NCBI RefSeq assembly: GCF_018919485.1
Contig: NZ_JAHLMU010000001.1
Span: 472,655-536,654, forward strand
Source: Psychrobacter sp. TAE2020
Lineage (GTDB): Bacteria; Pseudomonadota; Gammaproteobacteria; Pseudomonadales; Moraxellaceae
DNA: 64,000 nt
Reading direction: 5' to 3'
Part shown: positions 37,259-46,773 of the stretch, piece by piece
Layout: each line of letters opens with the position of its first letter
How positions within the stretch are numbered: position 1 is the first letter of the stretch
The notes under the pieces: model-generated
Database searches by the model: none
Told to the model about the DNA's origin: nothing
Seen by the model: the letters and a program-made list of their open reading frames with translations, nothing else
Position numbers and translations under genes: made by a program

Positions 37259-38265
37259 ATAACACCTCTCAAAATAATAAGGCTCAAAATAACGTGAGCT
37301 CTCCTCCTAATAACGCCCGCGCGGTCATCATTAACGTTGATGACTTAGGACTATCACACGCTGTCAATAAGGCGGTAATACGTTTGGCTGAGCGCGGAAT
37401 TATTGGTGCTAGTAGCTATATGGTCGGCGGCAATATCAGTGATAGCGATATCACTAAGCTGGCTGAAATGAATGTCGATATTGGTCTCCATTTAGATTTG
37501 ACTGGTGTCTACCCATCAACGCTAAGTGCTACGCTTAAGTCTTTGATTATAGCTAGCTATTTACGTCGATTAAAACCCATGCAAGTGACTGAGGTTATCC
37601 AGCATCAGTTAGATAGTTTTGAAGATAAATTCAATCGTGCGCCAGCATTTATTGATGGTCATCAGCACATTCATCAGTTCCCGATCATACGCGAGCGTTT
37701 GATCCAAGAGTTAACTAGCCGTTATGGTAGTAGCAATGATAAGGCAAATAAAAGCTCGCATCATGCTATTAGCGCGCGCGTGACCACTCCTCTTGTTAAC
37801 GACTTTAAGTCTTGGGTTATCTATTCTCTTGGCGGTCGAGTATGGAATAAACTATGTCGGCAGCATAATATCGCTACTAATGATAAATTCGGTGGGGTTT
37901 ATGGTTTTGATGTTACTAGCCAGCAGCTAGCAGCCCTATGGGACAAATGGCTGAGTGCAGCTCCACGGACTAGATATCTGCAGCCAGGTTTATATATCGA
38001 GTCTTTTACTTTTGAGTCTTCGGGGACTTATGCTCAGTATGGGTCGACCACCCCGCCTATTCATTCTGTACCGTTGTCTTTACCACGTGATGTAACGACT
38101 ACTTTACTAATGTGCCATCCTGCTGTCCCTGATAATAGCTGGCAAGATGAAATTAAGGGGGCACGTGAGCGCGAATTTGCCTGGTTGATGAGCAATCAAT
38201 TTGAAGACTTATTACAGCAACAGCAAGTTAGGTTGGTGCGTTGGTCTGATATCGTAGCTATGTAG
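37255..38265 (+). CDS. ChbG/HpnK (YdjC-like) carbohydrate deacetylase, NaxD-like
   Basis: A 336-residue enzyme of the YdjC deacetylase family. The metal site residues are visible: D29-D30 in INVDDLGLS, H79 in GLHLDLTG, and the histidines of DGHQHIHQFP. In Francisella and Acinetobacter the homologue NaxD removes the acetyl group from undecaprenyl-phosphate-GalNAc so that galactosamine can be placed on lipid A. The neighbours here (GT2, GtrA, GT39) fit that pathway. No signal peptide, so it is cytosolic or peripheral. The start is coupled to the GtrA stop (ATGA), and a strong shared terminator follows. Confidence 0.85.
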   Translation: MNNTSQNNKAQNNVSSPPNNARAVIINVDDLGLSHAVNKAVIRLAERGIIGASSYMVGGNISDSDITKLAEMNVDIGLHLDLTGVYPSTLSATLKSLIIASYLRRLKPMQVTEVIQHQLDSFEDKFNRAPAFIDGHQHIHQFPIIRERLIQELTSRYGSSNDKANKSSHHAISARVTTPLVNDFKSWVIYSLGGRVWNKLCRQHNIATNDKFGGVYGFDVTSQQLAALWDKWLSAAPRTRYLQPGLYIESFTFESSGTYAQYGSTTPPIHSVPLSLPRDVTTTLLMCHPAVPDNSWQDEIKGAREREFAWLMSNQFEDLLQQQQVRLVRWSDIVAM

Positions 38266-38289
38266 ACTATAATTATTTTTTTACTTTAG

Positions 38290-38334
38290 CCCAATAAAAA
38301 GCCAAGACTCGTAACAAGTCTTGGCTTTTTATTG
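38290..38334. terminator. Bidirectional terminator with a long stem
   Basis: CCAATAAAAAGCCAAGACT pairs with AGTCTTGGCTTTTTATTGG across a 7-base loop. It separates convergent deacetylase and ilvE genes. Confidence 0.95.
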
Positions 38335-38399
38335 GCGCTCTTCTTAGCTAAAAAGCTTTAATTAAAAAACTCTAGCTTAACAAACCTAGTTACTAAAGC

Positions 38400-39329
38400 T
38401 TAGTCAATAAAGCTTAACCAGTCCATATATTGCTCGTTGCGGCCATGAACCACATCGAAGTACAAGGTTTGCAGTTTTTCAGTCAATGGGCCACGACCAC
38501 CGTTACCAATAGTGCGGTCATCGTATTCACGAATAGGAGTGACTTCAGCAGCAGTACCTGTCATAAATATTTCATCGGCTAAGTAAAACTCGTCACGAGT
38601 GATACGACGCTCAGTGACTTTAATGCCTAAATCGTTAGCGAATTGAATGATACTACGACGAGTAATACCATCTAAGGCTCCGCCTGCTAGATCTGGTGTA
38701 TGTAGCTCACCATCTTTGACTAAGAATAAGTTCTCACCTGACCCTTGGCATACATAGCCTTGTGAATCCATCATGATCGCTTCATCATAGCCGTTACGAG
38801 TCACTTCACGGTTAGCCATGATAGACACCGGATAGTTACTTGAGGCTTTGGCCTTACACATGGTGACATTTGGCAGATGATGAGTATAAGAGGAAGTCTT
38901 GACTCGGATACCATTTTGGATGCCCTCCTCACCAAGATAAGCGCCCCAATGCCAAGCAGCAACCATAGCATTGATACTATTATCATGAGCTGCTAAGCCC
39001 AATTTCTCAGCGCCAATCCATATTAATGGACGGATATAGGCTTCTGCTAAGTTATTCTGTTTGACTACATCTTTGTGTGCTTGCTCAAGAGTTGCAGCAT
39101 CAAAAGGCACTTGCATTTGGAAGATTTTTGCTGAGCCTAACAGACGATCTACATGATCTTTTAGACGAAATACAGCCGTACGCTTATCAGCAGTTTGATA
39201 AGCACGAACCCCTTCAAATACGGCGATACCATAGTGCAAACTATGAGTAAGTACATGAATTTTGGCATCGGGCTGATCGATCATCGTGCCATTCATCCAA
39301 AGCTTGCCGTCTTGTGTTGCCATGTTCAT
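38400..39329 (-). CDS. ilvE: Branched-chain amino acid aminotransferase
   Basis: A 309-residue PLP enzyme of fold type IV, the same length as E. coli IlvE. It makes leucine, isoleucine and valine from their keto acids. LTHSLHYGIAVFEGVRAY at the N-terminus and the lysine in CKAKASSNYP, the Schiff-base site, are present. GYDEAIMMDSQGYVCQGSGENLF and IFMTGTAAEVTPI bind the cofactor phosphate and substrate. AAGGAAT precedes the ATG. It is a stand-alone minus-strand gene with its own terminator. Confidence 0.95.
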   Translation of the reverse strand: MNMATQDGKLWMNGTMIDQPDAKIHVLTHSLHYGIAVFEGVRAYQTADKRTAVFRLKDHVDRLLGSAKIFQMQVPFDAATLEQAHKDVVKQNNLAEAYIRPLIWIGAEKLGLAAHDNSINAMVAAWHWGAYLGEEGIQNGIRVKTSSYTHHLPNVTMCKAKASSNYPVSIMANREVTRNGYDEAIMMDSQGYVCQGSGENLFLVKDGELHTPDLAGGALDGITRRSIIQFANDLGIKVTERRITRDEFYLADEIFMTGTAAEVTPIREYDDRTIGNGGRGPLTEKLQTLYFDVVHGRNEQYMDWLSFID

Positions 39330-39546
39330 TCGATATTCCTTATGCTAGCGCTAACGTCTAACTTGTATGTTGAGTTTTATGTTAAGTTTTAATTTTTATC
39401 GTGATTTTATTATCTAGTTTACTGCTCGATTGCTTGAGTGCTATAACAGTTAAGCGAGTTATTGTTGCAAGCTGCGAGAGATTATATCACCAGCAGCTAT
39501 CGCAAATGAAATCTTTTAGTTTACCCTTACAGGGCTTTTATTTATG

Positions 39547-42384
39547 CTAAACACCCATCAAACGCTGCCACTGACCTTGTACTAAAGTGCGCGTTTCCAC
39601 CCATAATCCTTCATCTACTAGCAGTGATTGTTCGGAGAGTGCTAACTGATGGCTGGCAGCACGAATACGCAGATAAGCATCAGTCAAGTCTTGACAGATC
39701 CCAGTGCTCCAAATACCCAGTAATGCCATTTCCTCAAAGATACGTACGTTATCACTCCATTTGGTCAAGCTAGGATAGTCATGAGAATAAGCCAATACTG
39801 CAAACTGCGCTAAGAACTCGATATCAACGATACCGCCTGCATCTTGTTTTAAATGAAACTTACCTTCTTGTTGTTCCCACTGGCTAGTGCCTAAATGCTT
39901 TTGCATTTTTATACGCATACTAGTCACTTCTATGCGCACTTCATCTAAGGTGCGTGGCAGCGCTAGTACTTCACGGCGAATATCACAAAAGCGTGCCATC
40001 ACCCTTTTATCACCACATATTGCCCGTGCACGAACTAGCGCTTGATGCTCCCAAGACCAAGCTTTACTCAACTGATAAGTCTCAAACGCATGACAGGAGA
40101 CTACCATCATCCCCGCATTGCCAGATGGTCGTAGGCGCATATCTATCTCATAAGCGCGACCATCTCGAGTCTGAGTGTTTAGATAAGTCATTAACTTTTG
40201 TGCCAAACGAGCGGCAAACTTCATACCACTAACGGAAGTCTCACCAGTCGTCATGCCCTGCTCTTTTATCTTGTGCAAAAACACTAAGTCTAAATCAGAA
40301 GAATAAGAAAGCTCAAGCCCGCCAAGTTTGCCATAGCCGATAATAGCAAAGCCGCAATCGGCCTCTGTTACTGGATCTCCGTCTTGACCAATAGGATAAC
40401 CATAACGTCTAACTAGCTCAGAAAAACCACGCTCAAGCGCCGCTTCTAATACCACAGCGGCAATAAAAGTCAACGAGTCAGATACTTTCATGATCGGTCT
40501 TTCCGCCAGTACATCGCTGGCCGCTACCGCTAACACTTGATTCTTTTTAAACAGCCGTAGTACGCTTAGCAGCTCCTCTTCGTCATCACGCTCTACGCGC
40601 AGCAGGCGTTGACGCAATATATCACGCAGCTCAGGCTTATCCGGTAAGTGGCGATAGCGCTGCTGTAGAAAGGTGTCGAGCAATACCGGGTATAGCGCCA
40701 GCTCATTAGCAATCCAGGGGCTTGCCGATAGCATGGGAATCAGCTCGACGGTCGCATTGGGATTTTCAGCCAGCATGACTAAGTAGATAGAACGCCGACA
40801 AATAGCTTCTAATAAAGTGATCAATCGGGGCAAGGCGGTATTGGCTAGCTGTTGCTGTTGTTGATGAGCAAGCAAGGCATGCAACACTACAGGATAAGCT
40901 GCATCCAAACGGGATCTGGCTTCATCACTGAGGTTTGCCACCATTTTTGACTGCCAAAAAGCATCTAACTGCGCTCGGCTCTGTTCCGTCAGCACGGTAT
41001 CAAGTTGGGCGATTTGCTGAGCAATATTAGCAGGCTCAAGGGTACTGTCTTCTTGCGTTGGCATTTGCCGTTCCGTCACCATACGCTCGAATGGCGCGTT
41101 AACATCTTCTCGATGATCATTTAAGGTTACTAACAAGGCCGACCAGTCGGCAAAGCCTAAAGTTAACGCTAGGTTATGCTGCCAAAACTCATCATGAGGT
41201 AGTCGCTGGGTCTGCTGATCATTAATAGCCTGAATAGCGTGCTCAAGACGACGCAAAAATCGATAAGCGGCTTGCAGTTTCTCATAAGTCAGCGGCTCGA
41301 AGTATTCAAGCTCATACAAAGCTTGCATAGCTTGTAGACAAGACTTGACCTGTAACTGCGGCTGACGTCCACCGTAAATAAGCTGAAAGGCTTGCACAAT
41401 AAATTCAATATCACGAATACCACCAGCACCCAGCTTAATATTATCCAAATCCTCACGCTGCGCCACTTGATTTTGAATCAAGGATTTCATTTCACGCAGT
41501 GCTGAAAACGCACTGTAATCCACATAATAACGAAAAACAAAGGGCTTTATCATTGCCTGTATTTCATCATAAAACGGTGATTCAATTTGACCCACTACTC
41601 GCGCCTTCAACCAAGCAAAACGCTCCCATGCACGACCATGATTGCTAAAATATTTCTGTAATGCTGACAGATGAATCGCCAAGTCACTACCGTCGCCCCA
41701 AGGACGCAAGCGCATGTCTACTCGAAACACAAAACCGTCAGCCGTATTATTATCAAGCAGCCTAATGACCCCTTGACCTAGACGAGTCATAAAGCGCTTA
41801 TTATCAATACTACGCGTGCCTTTTAATTTATCCCCATCAGTCTCGCCGCGACCTTGATGGATAAAAATCAGATCAATATCACTGGACAAATTAAGCTCTT
41901 GCGCGCCTAATTTTCCCATCGCCATAATAGCCATATCATCGACTTGTGGCTTGCCTTGCGCATTGATAAAAGTGGGTTGACCATACTTAGATACTAACTG
42001 CTGATAAGTATAACTCTTGGCAAATAACAGACAGCCATCAGCGAAGTCAGAGAGCTCATCCGTTAATTGTTCAAGCTTAATGAGAGCCAAAGCATCTTGC
42101 CAAATCCAACGCATCATCATCAGCATACGTAAATGGCGTAAGCCACTCATCACCTTACTCTCATCAGCCAGCTGATAATTCTCATCTAGAGTATAATCTT
42201 GAATCAAATCGTCGATCTGCTGGCGAGTAAGCGTCTGCTCTAATGGGTAGCTGCGTAAAAATGTCTGACAGGATATGGTCCGACTGTCCCATATTTGATA
42301 AGCGAACTCACTGGCGGTTTGCAAAACTTGTAGCTGCTCAGGTGTTGGCTGGTAGTCTTTATGACTGGATGTAGCAGAGGACAT
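39547..42384 (-). CDS. glnE: Bifunctional glutamine synthetase adenylyltransferase / adenylyl-removing enzyme
   Basis: A 945-residue regulator that attaches AMP to glutamine synthetase and takes it off again in response to nitrogen state. Both nucleotidyltransferase domains are seen: MGKLGAQELNLSSDIDLIFIH near 155-175 and YGKLGGLELSYSSDLDLVFLH near 690-712. Each is followed by its R-x-D-x-R-L-R-P motif. The GAGGIRDIEF and AGGIVDIEFLAQF segments and overall length match E. coli GlnE (946 aa). AGGAG is a little far (12 bases) before the ATG. It is divergent from the amidohydrolase gene. Confidence 0.96.
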   Translation of the reverse strand: MSSATSSHKDYQPTPEQLQVLQTASEFAYQIWDSRTISCQTFLRSYPLEQTLTRQQIDDLIQDYTLDENYQLADESKVMSGLRHLRMLMMMRWIWQDALALIKLEQLTDELSDFADGCLLFAKSYTYQQLVSKYGQPTFINAQGKPQVDDMAIMAMGKLGAQELNLSSDIDLIFIHQGRGETDGDKLKGTRSIDNKRFMTRLGQGVIRLLDNNTADGFVFRVDMRLRPWGDGSDLAIHLSALQKYFSNHGRAWERFAWLKARVVGQIESPFYDEIQAMIKPFVFRYYVDYSAFSALREMKSLIQNQVAQREDLDNIKLGAGGIRDIEFIVQAFQLIYGGRQPQLQVKSCLQAMQALYELEYFEPLTYEKLQAAYRFLRRLEHAIQAINDQQTQRLPHDEFWQHNLALTLGFADWSALLVTLNDHREDVNAPFERMVTERQMPTQEDSTLEPANIAQQIAQLDTVLTEQSRAQLDAFWQSKMVANLSDEARSRLDAAYPVVLHALLAHQQQQQLANTALPRLITLLEAICRRSIYLVMLAENPNATVELIPMLSASPWIANELALYPVLLDTFLQQRYRHLPDKPELRDILRQRLLRVERDDEEELLSVLRLFKKNQVLAVAASDVLAERPIMKVSDSLTFIAAVVLEAALERGFSELVRRYGYPIGQDGDPVTEADCGFAIIGYGKLGGLELSYSSDLDLVFLHKIKEQGMTTGETSVSGMKFAARLAQKLMTYLNTQTRDGRAYEIDMRLRPSGNAGMMVVSCHAFETYQLSKAWSWEHQALVRARAICGDKRVMARFCDIRREVLALPRTLDEVRIEVTSMRIKMQKHLGTSQWEQQEGKFHLKQDAGGIVDIEFLAQFAVLAYSHDYPSLTKWSDNVRIFEEMALLGIWSTGICQDLTDAYLRIRAASHQLALSEQSLLVDEGLWVETRTLVQGQWQRLMGV

Positions 42385-42810
42385 AGTGACACAAACTCCT
42401 GGCGAGATAGTTGAGAATATTGAGATTTAAAATCATTAAAACCATAGTTAAAGCTGAGCTTTGACCAGTAGTGGCACTAATTTTTATTTAAATATTAGTG
42501 ACCGCAGCAAGCATTATGTTAACTGAACAAAACCTACTAATCGTAGTGGTAAGTGTCTAAGCCTATAATGACCTAAAATTATTCCTAGAAAATTATAAAG
42601 ACATCTACAGCAACAGTGCTTAGCATAAAATTACTTTTAACAACGTTGACACTCTTGGATTGAACCAGCTTTATGGTAGCATAAATACCCTGAGCATGAC
42701 CGATCTAGCCGTTGTCTGAGGGTCCATAAAAATACTTAGCCGTAACTTGGTTAAATATTTTGCAACGCTATCTTAAAATAATCCATGCCATGATTCTAAG
42801 TGAGTATTCT
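42385..42810. other. Intergenic region between divergent glnE and amidohydrolase genes
   Basis: This gap holds promoters on both strands. On the plus strand a perfect -35 hexamer TTGACA stands at 42646, with only a weak -10 candidate (TTTATG) 18 bases on. No gene or hairpin is visible. Confidence 0.4.
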
Positions 42811-44097
42811 ATGTCGCCTACTAGGCTTAACTCTATAACCAATAATGATTTTTTGCTAAGTAATGTCCGCTTAGAAACCGGCTTTATTTATGATGACCAG
42901 CAACAAGTCATCGCTACCCAAACGGCTATTTTTGATATTATAGTCACCAACGGCACTATTCAACAGATAACTAAAAAACCAGCCATAAGCTCTGCCAGCT
43001 TACCTAGTAATTCGAATGACGATTTACAGAACTATTCAGACAACGTTGATGCTAACGGTTTGTTGATGCTACCTACTTTTCAAGATATGCACATCCATAT
43101 CGATAAAACATATTATGGTGGTGCTTGGCAAGCAGCGCCGTGGACTGGCAGTATCAAAGATATGATTAGCTTGGAAGAAAAACTAATTCCTAAGTTATTA
43201 CCTAACTCGCAACACAGAGCTGAGCTCGCTATCCAACTAATGCAAAGTCACGGCTCTACTTTTGCACGCTGTCATTGCAATGTAGACCCAGTCAGCGGTC
43301 TCAAAAGCTTAGAGCACTTGCTATTAGCCTTAGACCATTATAAAGACAGTTTTAACTGGGAAATTGTGGCTTTTCCGCAGCACGGTATTCTCTATTCAAA
43401 ATCTGAGAGCTTATTACGAGAAGCGGCCCAGATGGACATCGACTTTATCGGTGGTCTTGATCCGACGATTGTAGATGACGATGCGAAAAAGTCTTTAGAT
43501 ATCATGTTCGATATCGCCTTAGATTATGACAAAGGCGTTGATATACATCTGCATGAAGACTTACCCTCTGGCAAAGCGGTCATGGAGCACATGATAAAAC
43601 GGGTTAAAGAAAACAAAGCTCTACAAGGTAAAACCTTTATCACTCATGCTTATGCTCTGGCAATGCTACCGCCACTAGAGCTTGAGCATCTAGCCGCTGA
43701 GTTCGCAGAATATGGTATCGGTATTGTCACTAGTGTGCCTATAGGTCAAAATGCGCTACCTATTCCTACTTTATTGAAACATCACGTTAAAGTGCTAACC
43801 GGTACCGATAACTTGATGGATAATTTTTCGCCCTTTGGCTTAGGTGACATGCTACAAAAGGCCAATTTATGCGCGCAACTTTATGGTTGGACTGACGAAT
43901 ATTGTCTAAATCGTGCCTTACAGATGGCTACTAATAATAAGCAAACTTTACCCTTAGATGATCAAGGCCAGCAAGTTTGGCCTTATGTAGGTGCCGATGC
44001 TAATTTTATATTAGTCAAAGCCTCTTGTTCAGCGGAAGCGGTCGCCCGTCTACCCAAACGTGAAGCGGTTTATTATCAAGGTAGAGCCATACTTTAG
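42811..44097 (+). CDS. Amidohydrolase family protein, cytosine deaminase-like
   Basis: A 429-residue metal-dependent hydrolase. DMHIHIDKTYYGG at the start of the barrel binds the metal, VDIHLHED follows, FITHAYAL gives the next histidine, and LTGTDNLMDNFSPFG carries the catalytic aspartate. These, with LPTFQDMHIHIDK, match the CodA (cytosine deaminase) branch, though the natural substrate may be another cyclic amide or guanidine. The 50-residue N-terminal part holds the small beta domain. I use the ATG at 42811, which has AAGTGAG before it, rather than a TTG at 42760. Confidence 0.85.
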   Translation: MSPTRLNSITNNDFLLSNVRLETGFIYDDQQQVIATQTAIFDIIVTNGTIQQITKKPAISSASLPSNSNDDLQNYSDNVDANGLLMLPTFQDMHIHIDKTYYGGAWQAAPWTGSIKDMISLEEKLIPKLLPNSQHRAELAIQLMQSHGSTFARCHCNVDPVSGLKSLEHLLLALDHYKDSFNWEIVAFPQHGILYSKSESLLREAAQMDIDFIGGLDPTIVDDDAKKSLDIMFDIALDYDKGVDIHLHEDLPSGKAVMEHMIKRVKENKALQGKTFITHAYALAMLPPLELEHLAAEFAEYGIGIVTSVPIGQNALPIPTLLKHHVKVLTGTDNLMDNFSPFGLGDMLQKANLCAQLYGWTDEYCLNRALQMATNNKQTLPLDDQGQQVWPYVGADANFILVKASCSAEAVARLPKREAVYYQGRAIL

Positions 44098-44269
44098 ATG
44101 CGAGCTTTAATAAAGCCTTAAATAGGCTAGCTGCTCTTAATAGCTCTTAGCAACCTGCTCTAATAAATGCTAGCTAATATTAAAAGCTCATCAAAACCAA
44201 CAGTTTTTATTATAGGCGATGTTTAGTTAATAAATAATTATTGAACAATTGCCCATCATAGTAAAGCTT

Positions 44270-44301
44270 TAGAAAAACATAAAACATAAAACATAAAACA
44301 A
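44270..44301. repeat. Short tandem AAAACAT repeat in a leader
   Basis: AAAACAT is repeated about three times in a row just before AAAGGAT and the ATG of the oxidoreductase gene. It lies in the 5' leader, where copy-number change could alter spacing or mRNA folding. Confidence 0.75.
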
Positions 44302-44312
44302 AGGATATTAAA

Positions 44313-45365
44313 ATGAATAATTCACAACAAAATAAACAGATCGTCTTGGCTCAGCATCCTAAAGATCAAGTGAATCAACAGACTTTTAGACTTGAAGATA
44401 TCGATATGCCTGACTGCCAAGCTGGCGAGGTACTGCTAAAAAGTATCTATGTATCCGTTGATCCGGGTATGCGCGGCTTCATGGATAAAGGCGATAGCGA
44501 TAATGCGGGTAACAAATTTCCGATTGATAAGGCTATTACTAGTAGAAGTGTGGCACAAGTCATCGATAGTGCTAGTGAAGATTTTAAGAAAGGCGATATC
44601 GTTCATGGTCGCTTAGCTTGGAAAAAGTATCAGAGCTTTGCTGTAGATACTCTTGAAAAAGTAGATCCGGATATCGCACCGATTTCAACCGCAGTAAGCA
44701 TGCTTGGCATACCAGGCTTAGCGGCTTATTTCGGTATGCTAAAAATTGGCCAGATTAAACAAGGTGAAACCGTAGTAGTATCTGGTGCCGCAGGCTCAGT
44801 AGGCAGTATCGCCGTACAGATTGCACGCATTAAAGGCTGTAGAGTTATCGGCATTGCTGGCTCTGCTAAAAAGATAGACTATCTACAAGATGACTTAGGC
44901 GTAGATAAAGCTATTGATTATCATCAAACTACTGATATGCAAGCGGCTATCAAACAAGCCTGTCCGGATGGTGTCGATGTGTTCTTTGATAATGTCGGTG
45001 GTGAGCTATTCGATGCTGTATTCGCTAATATTAATGAGCATGCCCGCATCGCTATCTGTGGGCAAATCGCTGATTATAACCACGGTGAAGTACCACAAGG
45101 CCCACGCCCTATGCATCATTTGATCAAAAAAAGCGCTCGTATGGAAGGCTTTGTGGTTTATGATTTTGCCGATGAATTCGATGCTGCTAAACAGCAGCTT
45201 AGTCAATGGTATAATGAAGGTAAAATGACCTACAGAGAAAACCTGATAAAAGGTTTTGAAAATATACCTTCAGCCTTTATTGGCTTATTCGAAGGTGAGA
45301 ATATCGGCAAGCAAATGGTGAAAGTTGCTGATGTCGACACTAATGCTCCAGTCGATACCCAATAA
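44313..45365 (+). CDS. NADP-dependent oxidoreductase, MDR superfamily (CurA / alkenal reductase type)
   Basis: A 350-residue zinc-free medium-chain reductase. VYVSVDPGMRGFM near the N-terminus is typical of leukotriene B4 dehydrogenase and 2-alkenal reductase types. The Rossmann glycine-rich loop VSGAAGSVGSIAVQIARIKG starts the NADPH domain, with GSAKKIDYL beyond it, and VDVFFDNVGGELFDAVF is the usual middle strand. It would reduce enones or alkenals, acting in detoxification. AAAGGAT precedes the ATG closely. It follows the amidohydrolase gene after about 215 bp, likely under its own promoter. Confidence 0.92.
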   Translation: MNNSQQNKQIVLAQHPKDQVNQQTFRLEDIDMPDCQAGEVLLKSIYVSVDPGMRGFMDKGDSDNAGNKFPIDKAITSRSVAQVIDSASEDFKKGDIVHGRLAWKKYQSFAVDTLEKVDPDIAPISTAVSMLGIPGLAAYFGMLKIGQIKQGETVVVSGAAGSVGSIAVQIARIKGCRVIGIAGSAKKIDYLQDDLGVDKAIDYHQTTDMQAAIKQACPDGVDVFFDNVGGELFDAVFANINEHARIAICGQIADYNHGEVPQGPRPMHHLIKKSARMEGFVVYDFADEFDAAKQQLSQWYNEGKMTYRENLIKGFENIPSAFIGLFEGENIGKQMVKVADVDTNAPVDTQ

Positions 45366-45525
45366 AATAACCACATCACTCTATGAGGCGACACTGCGCT
45401 TTGCTTGGGCATCTATCTTTGTCATAATAGACTCAATAACGTTAAAAATGACTTAATAATATTCTTCAGTGACTATTAATAACAATGAACAACCATAAAA
45501 CCCGACAACTTGTGATGCTACGCTT

Positions 45526-45972
45526 ATGACTACTGTTACTCCGCTATTGTTAATTACCAAAGATCCTAGCCATCCACTCGCTGAGCTAGCATTGCGCTAC
45601 GCTCGTGCTTTCGTTGAACAAGCGGCTGAAGTAAATACTAGTAATCAAACTCAGATCTCTGACAGCAGTGAGGTCGCTTGTACACCCTTAAAGCTTTTCT
45701 TTTATGCGGATGCCGCCCATATAGCCAATCGCCTACGTTGGCAATCTGCCGATCAAGCCAATCTAACCCAACAGTGGCAAGCACTTGCGCAGCGCTATAA
45801 GTTACCCTTAGCTGTCTGTGTCAGCACTGCCCTTAGTCGTGGTGTTAGTGATAGCGATAATAGCGCCCGTCATCAATTACAGGGTAATAATGTCGCTCAA
45901 GGTTTTGACTTAGTCGGCTTAAGTGATCTGGCTATGATGATGCAAAGTGACTGCCGTCTAATACAGTTTTAG
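45526..45972 (+). CDS. tusD: Sulfurtransferase complex subunit TusD
   Basis: A 148-residue DsrE-family protein that passes persulfide sulfur toward MnmA for 2-thiouridine at tRNA position 34. LLLITKDPSHPLAELALRYA opens the fold, and the active cysteine is C98 in LAVCVSTALSRGV, matching C78 of E. coli TusD. It carries a Ser/Asn insertion around 36-50 and another around 106-118. The next gene follows at 46041. It is the first gene of tusDCBE. The ATG is plain and there is no strong ribosome site. Confidence 0.9.
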   Translation: MTTVTPLLLITKDPSHPLAELALRYARAFVEQAAEVNTSNQTQISDSSEVACTPLKLFFYADAAHIANRLRWQSADQANLTQQWQALAQRYKLPLAVCVSTALSRGVSDSDNSARHQLQGNNVAQGFDLVGLSDLAMMMQSDCRLIQF

Positions 45973-46040
45973 CAAAAATGGCAATCAAGCAATAACCATA
46001 ACAATGGCAAGCCACATCAAAGCCTAAGTAAGGATAAATA

Positions 46041-46364
46041 ATGAAGTTACTGATTCAGCTGCGTACTCCGACTGAGATGGCAAGCTATGAGGGCTGCGCA
46101 CTGGCCTTAACCTTAGCGACTTTTGGTCATCAAGTGCAGCTTTATTTAGATGCGCCAGTGTTTGGCTTATTGATGCAGCCTAAATCACGCTTGCACGGCA
46201 TGATTCAATCGCTAGAATTATATGACATGCCAGCAGCTTGGCTACCTAATGATGTCTTTAGCGGTTGGCTGACAGGTATGGTGCCTATCGACTTAGCTAG
46301 CCAGTTAACGCTCATTCCTGAAGTAGTTAATAGCCAAGACTTCGAGCAAATATTAACCTTTTAG
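46041..46364 (+). CDS. tusC: Sulfurtransferase complex subunit TusC (DsrF-like)
   Basis: A 107-residue DsrE-like protein with the alpha/beta start MKLLIQLRTPTEMASYEGCALALTLATFG. Its C-terminal half, LYDMPAAWLPNDVFSGW..., fits the TusC position in the TusBCD heterohexamer. It lacks a conserved active cysteine near the middle, as expected because only TusD needs one. E. coli TusC has 119 residues, so this one is slightly short. AAGGATAAATA precedes the ATG. Assignment rests on gene order as much as on similarity. Confidence 0.78.
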   Translation: MKLLIQLRTPTEMASYEGCALALTLATFGHQVQLYLDAPVFGLLMQPKSRLHGMIQSLELYDMPAAWLPNDVFSGWLTGMVPIDLASQLTLIPEVVNSQDFEQILTF

Positions 46365-46428
46365 GGGTTATTGCAAACCTTATCCCAAGCGCTTTTAGCC
46401 TCTCTATTTTGTAAAAACGGACACTTGC

Positions 46429-46773
46429 ATGGCAACTCTATATCAATTACATAGCACGATGGATACCCTAAGAAGCTGTACTAGTGAGATGGCTCTTACT
46501 TGGCAGGACGGTGACAGTATTATCTTGCTCGGTTCAACAGTGGCTTTTGTTGCATGGTTAACCGCTTATCTCGATGATGCCGATATAGTAGATATCAAAG
46601 CCATCTATGCCTTAGCTGATGATGTGGCGCAACTTAGTAGTGATACCGCAGTTCGACTCAATCTTGATAGCAAGCTCACCGCTATATTGACCGATAGTGA
46701 ATGGGTGGCTTTGACTCTAGGTGATTATGCTGACAGTCAGCCGTTCGATAAAGTAGTGACTATTGCCTTATGA
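46429..46773 (+). CDS. tusB: Sulfurtransferase complex subunit TusB (DsrH-like)
   Basis: A 114-residue small subunit, recognised by MATLYQLHS near the start, typical of TusB/DsrH (xxLHxxxxS), and GDSIILLGSTVAF, the central strand. It completes TusBCD. It ends in an ATGA overlap with tusE, so the two are translated together. E. coli TusB is 95 residues; the extra length is at the C-terminus. Function is inferred mostly from cluster order. Confidence 0.78.
   Translation: MATLYQLHSTMDTLRSCTSEMALTWQDGDSIILLGSTVAFVAWLTAYLDDADIVDIKAIYALADDVAQLSSDTAVRLNLDSKLTAILTDSEWVALTLGDYADSQPFDKVVTIAL

Noticed and set aside
39954-40232. Plus-strand frame inside glnE
   Set aside because: Antisense shadow of a fully supported essential-type gene.
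44270-44301. AAAACAT repeat as a CRISPR or phase-variable tract
   Set aside because: Units are seven bases with no spacers and lie in a leader, not in a coding frame; phase variation is possible only through spacing effects.
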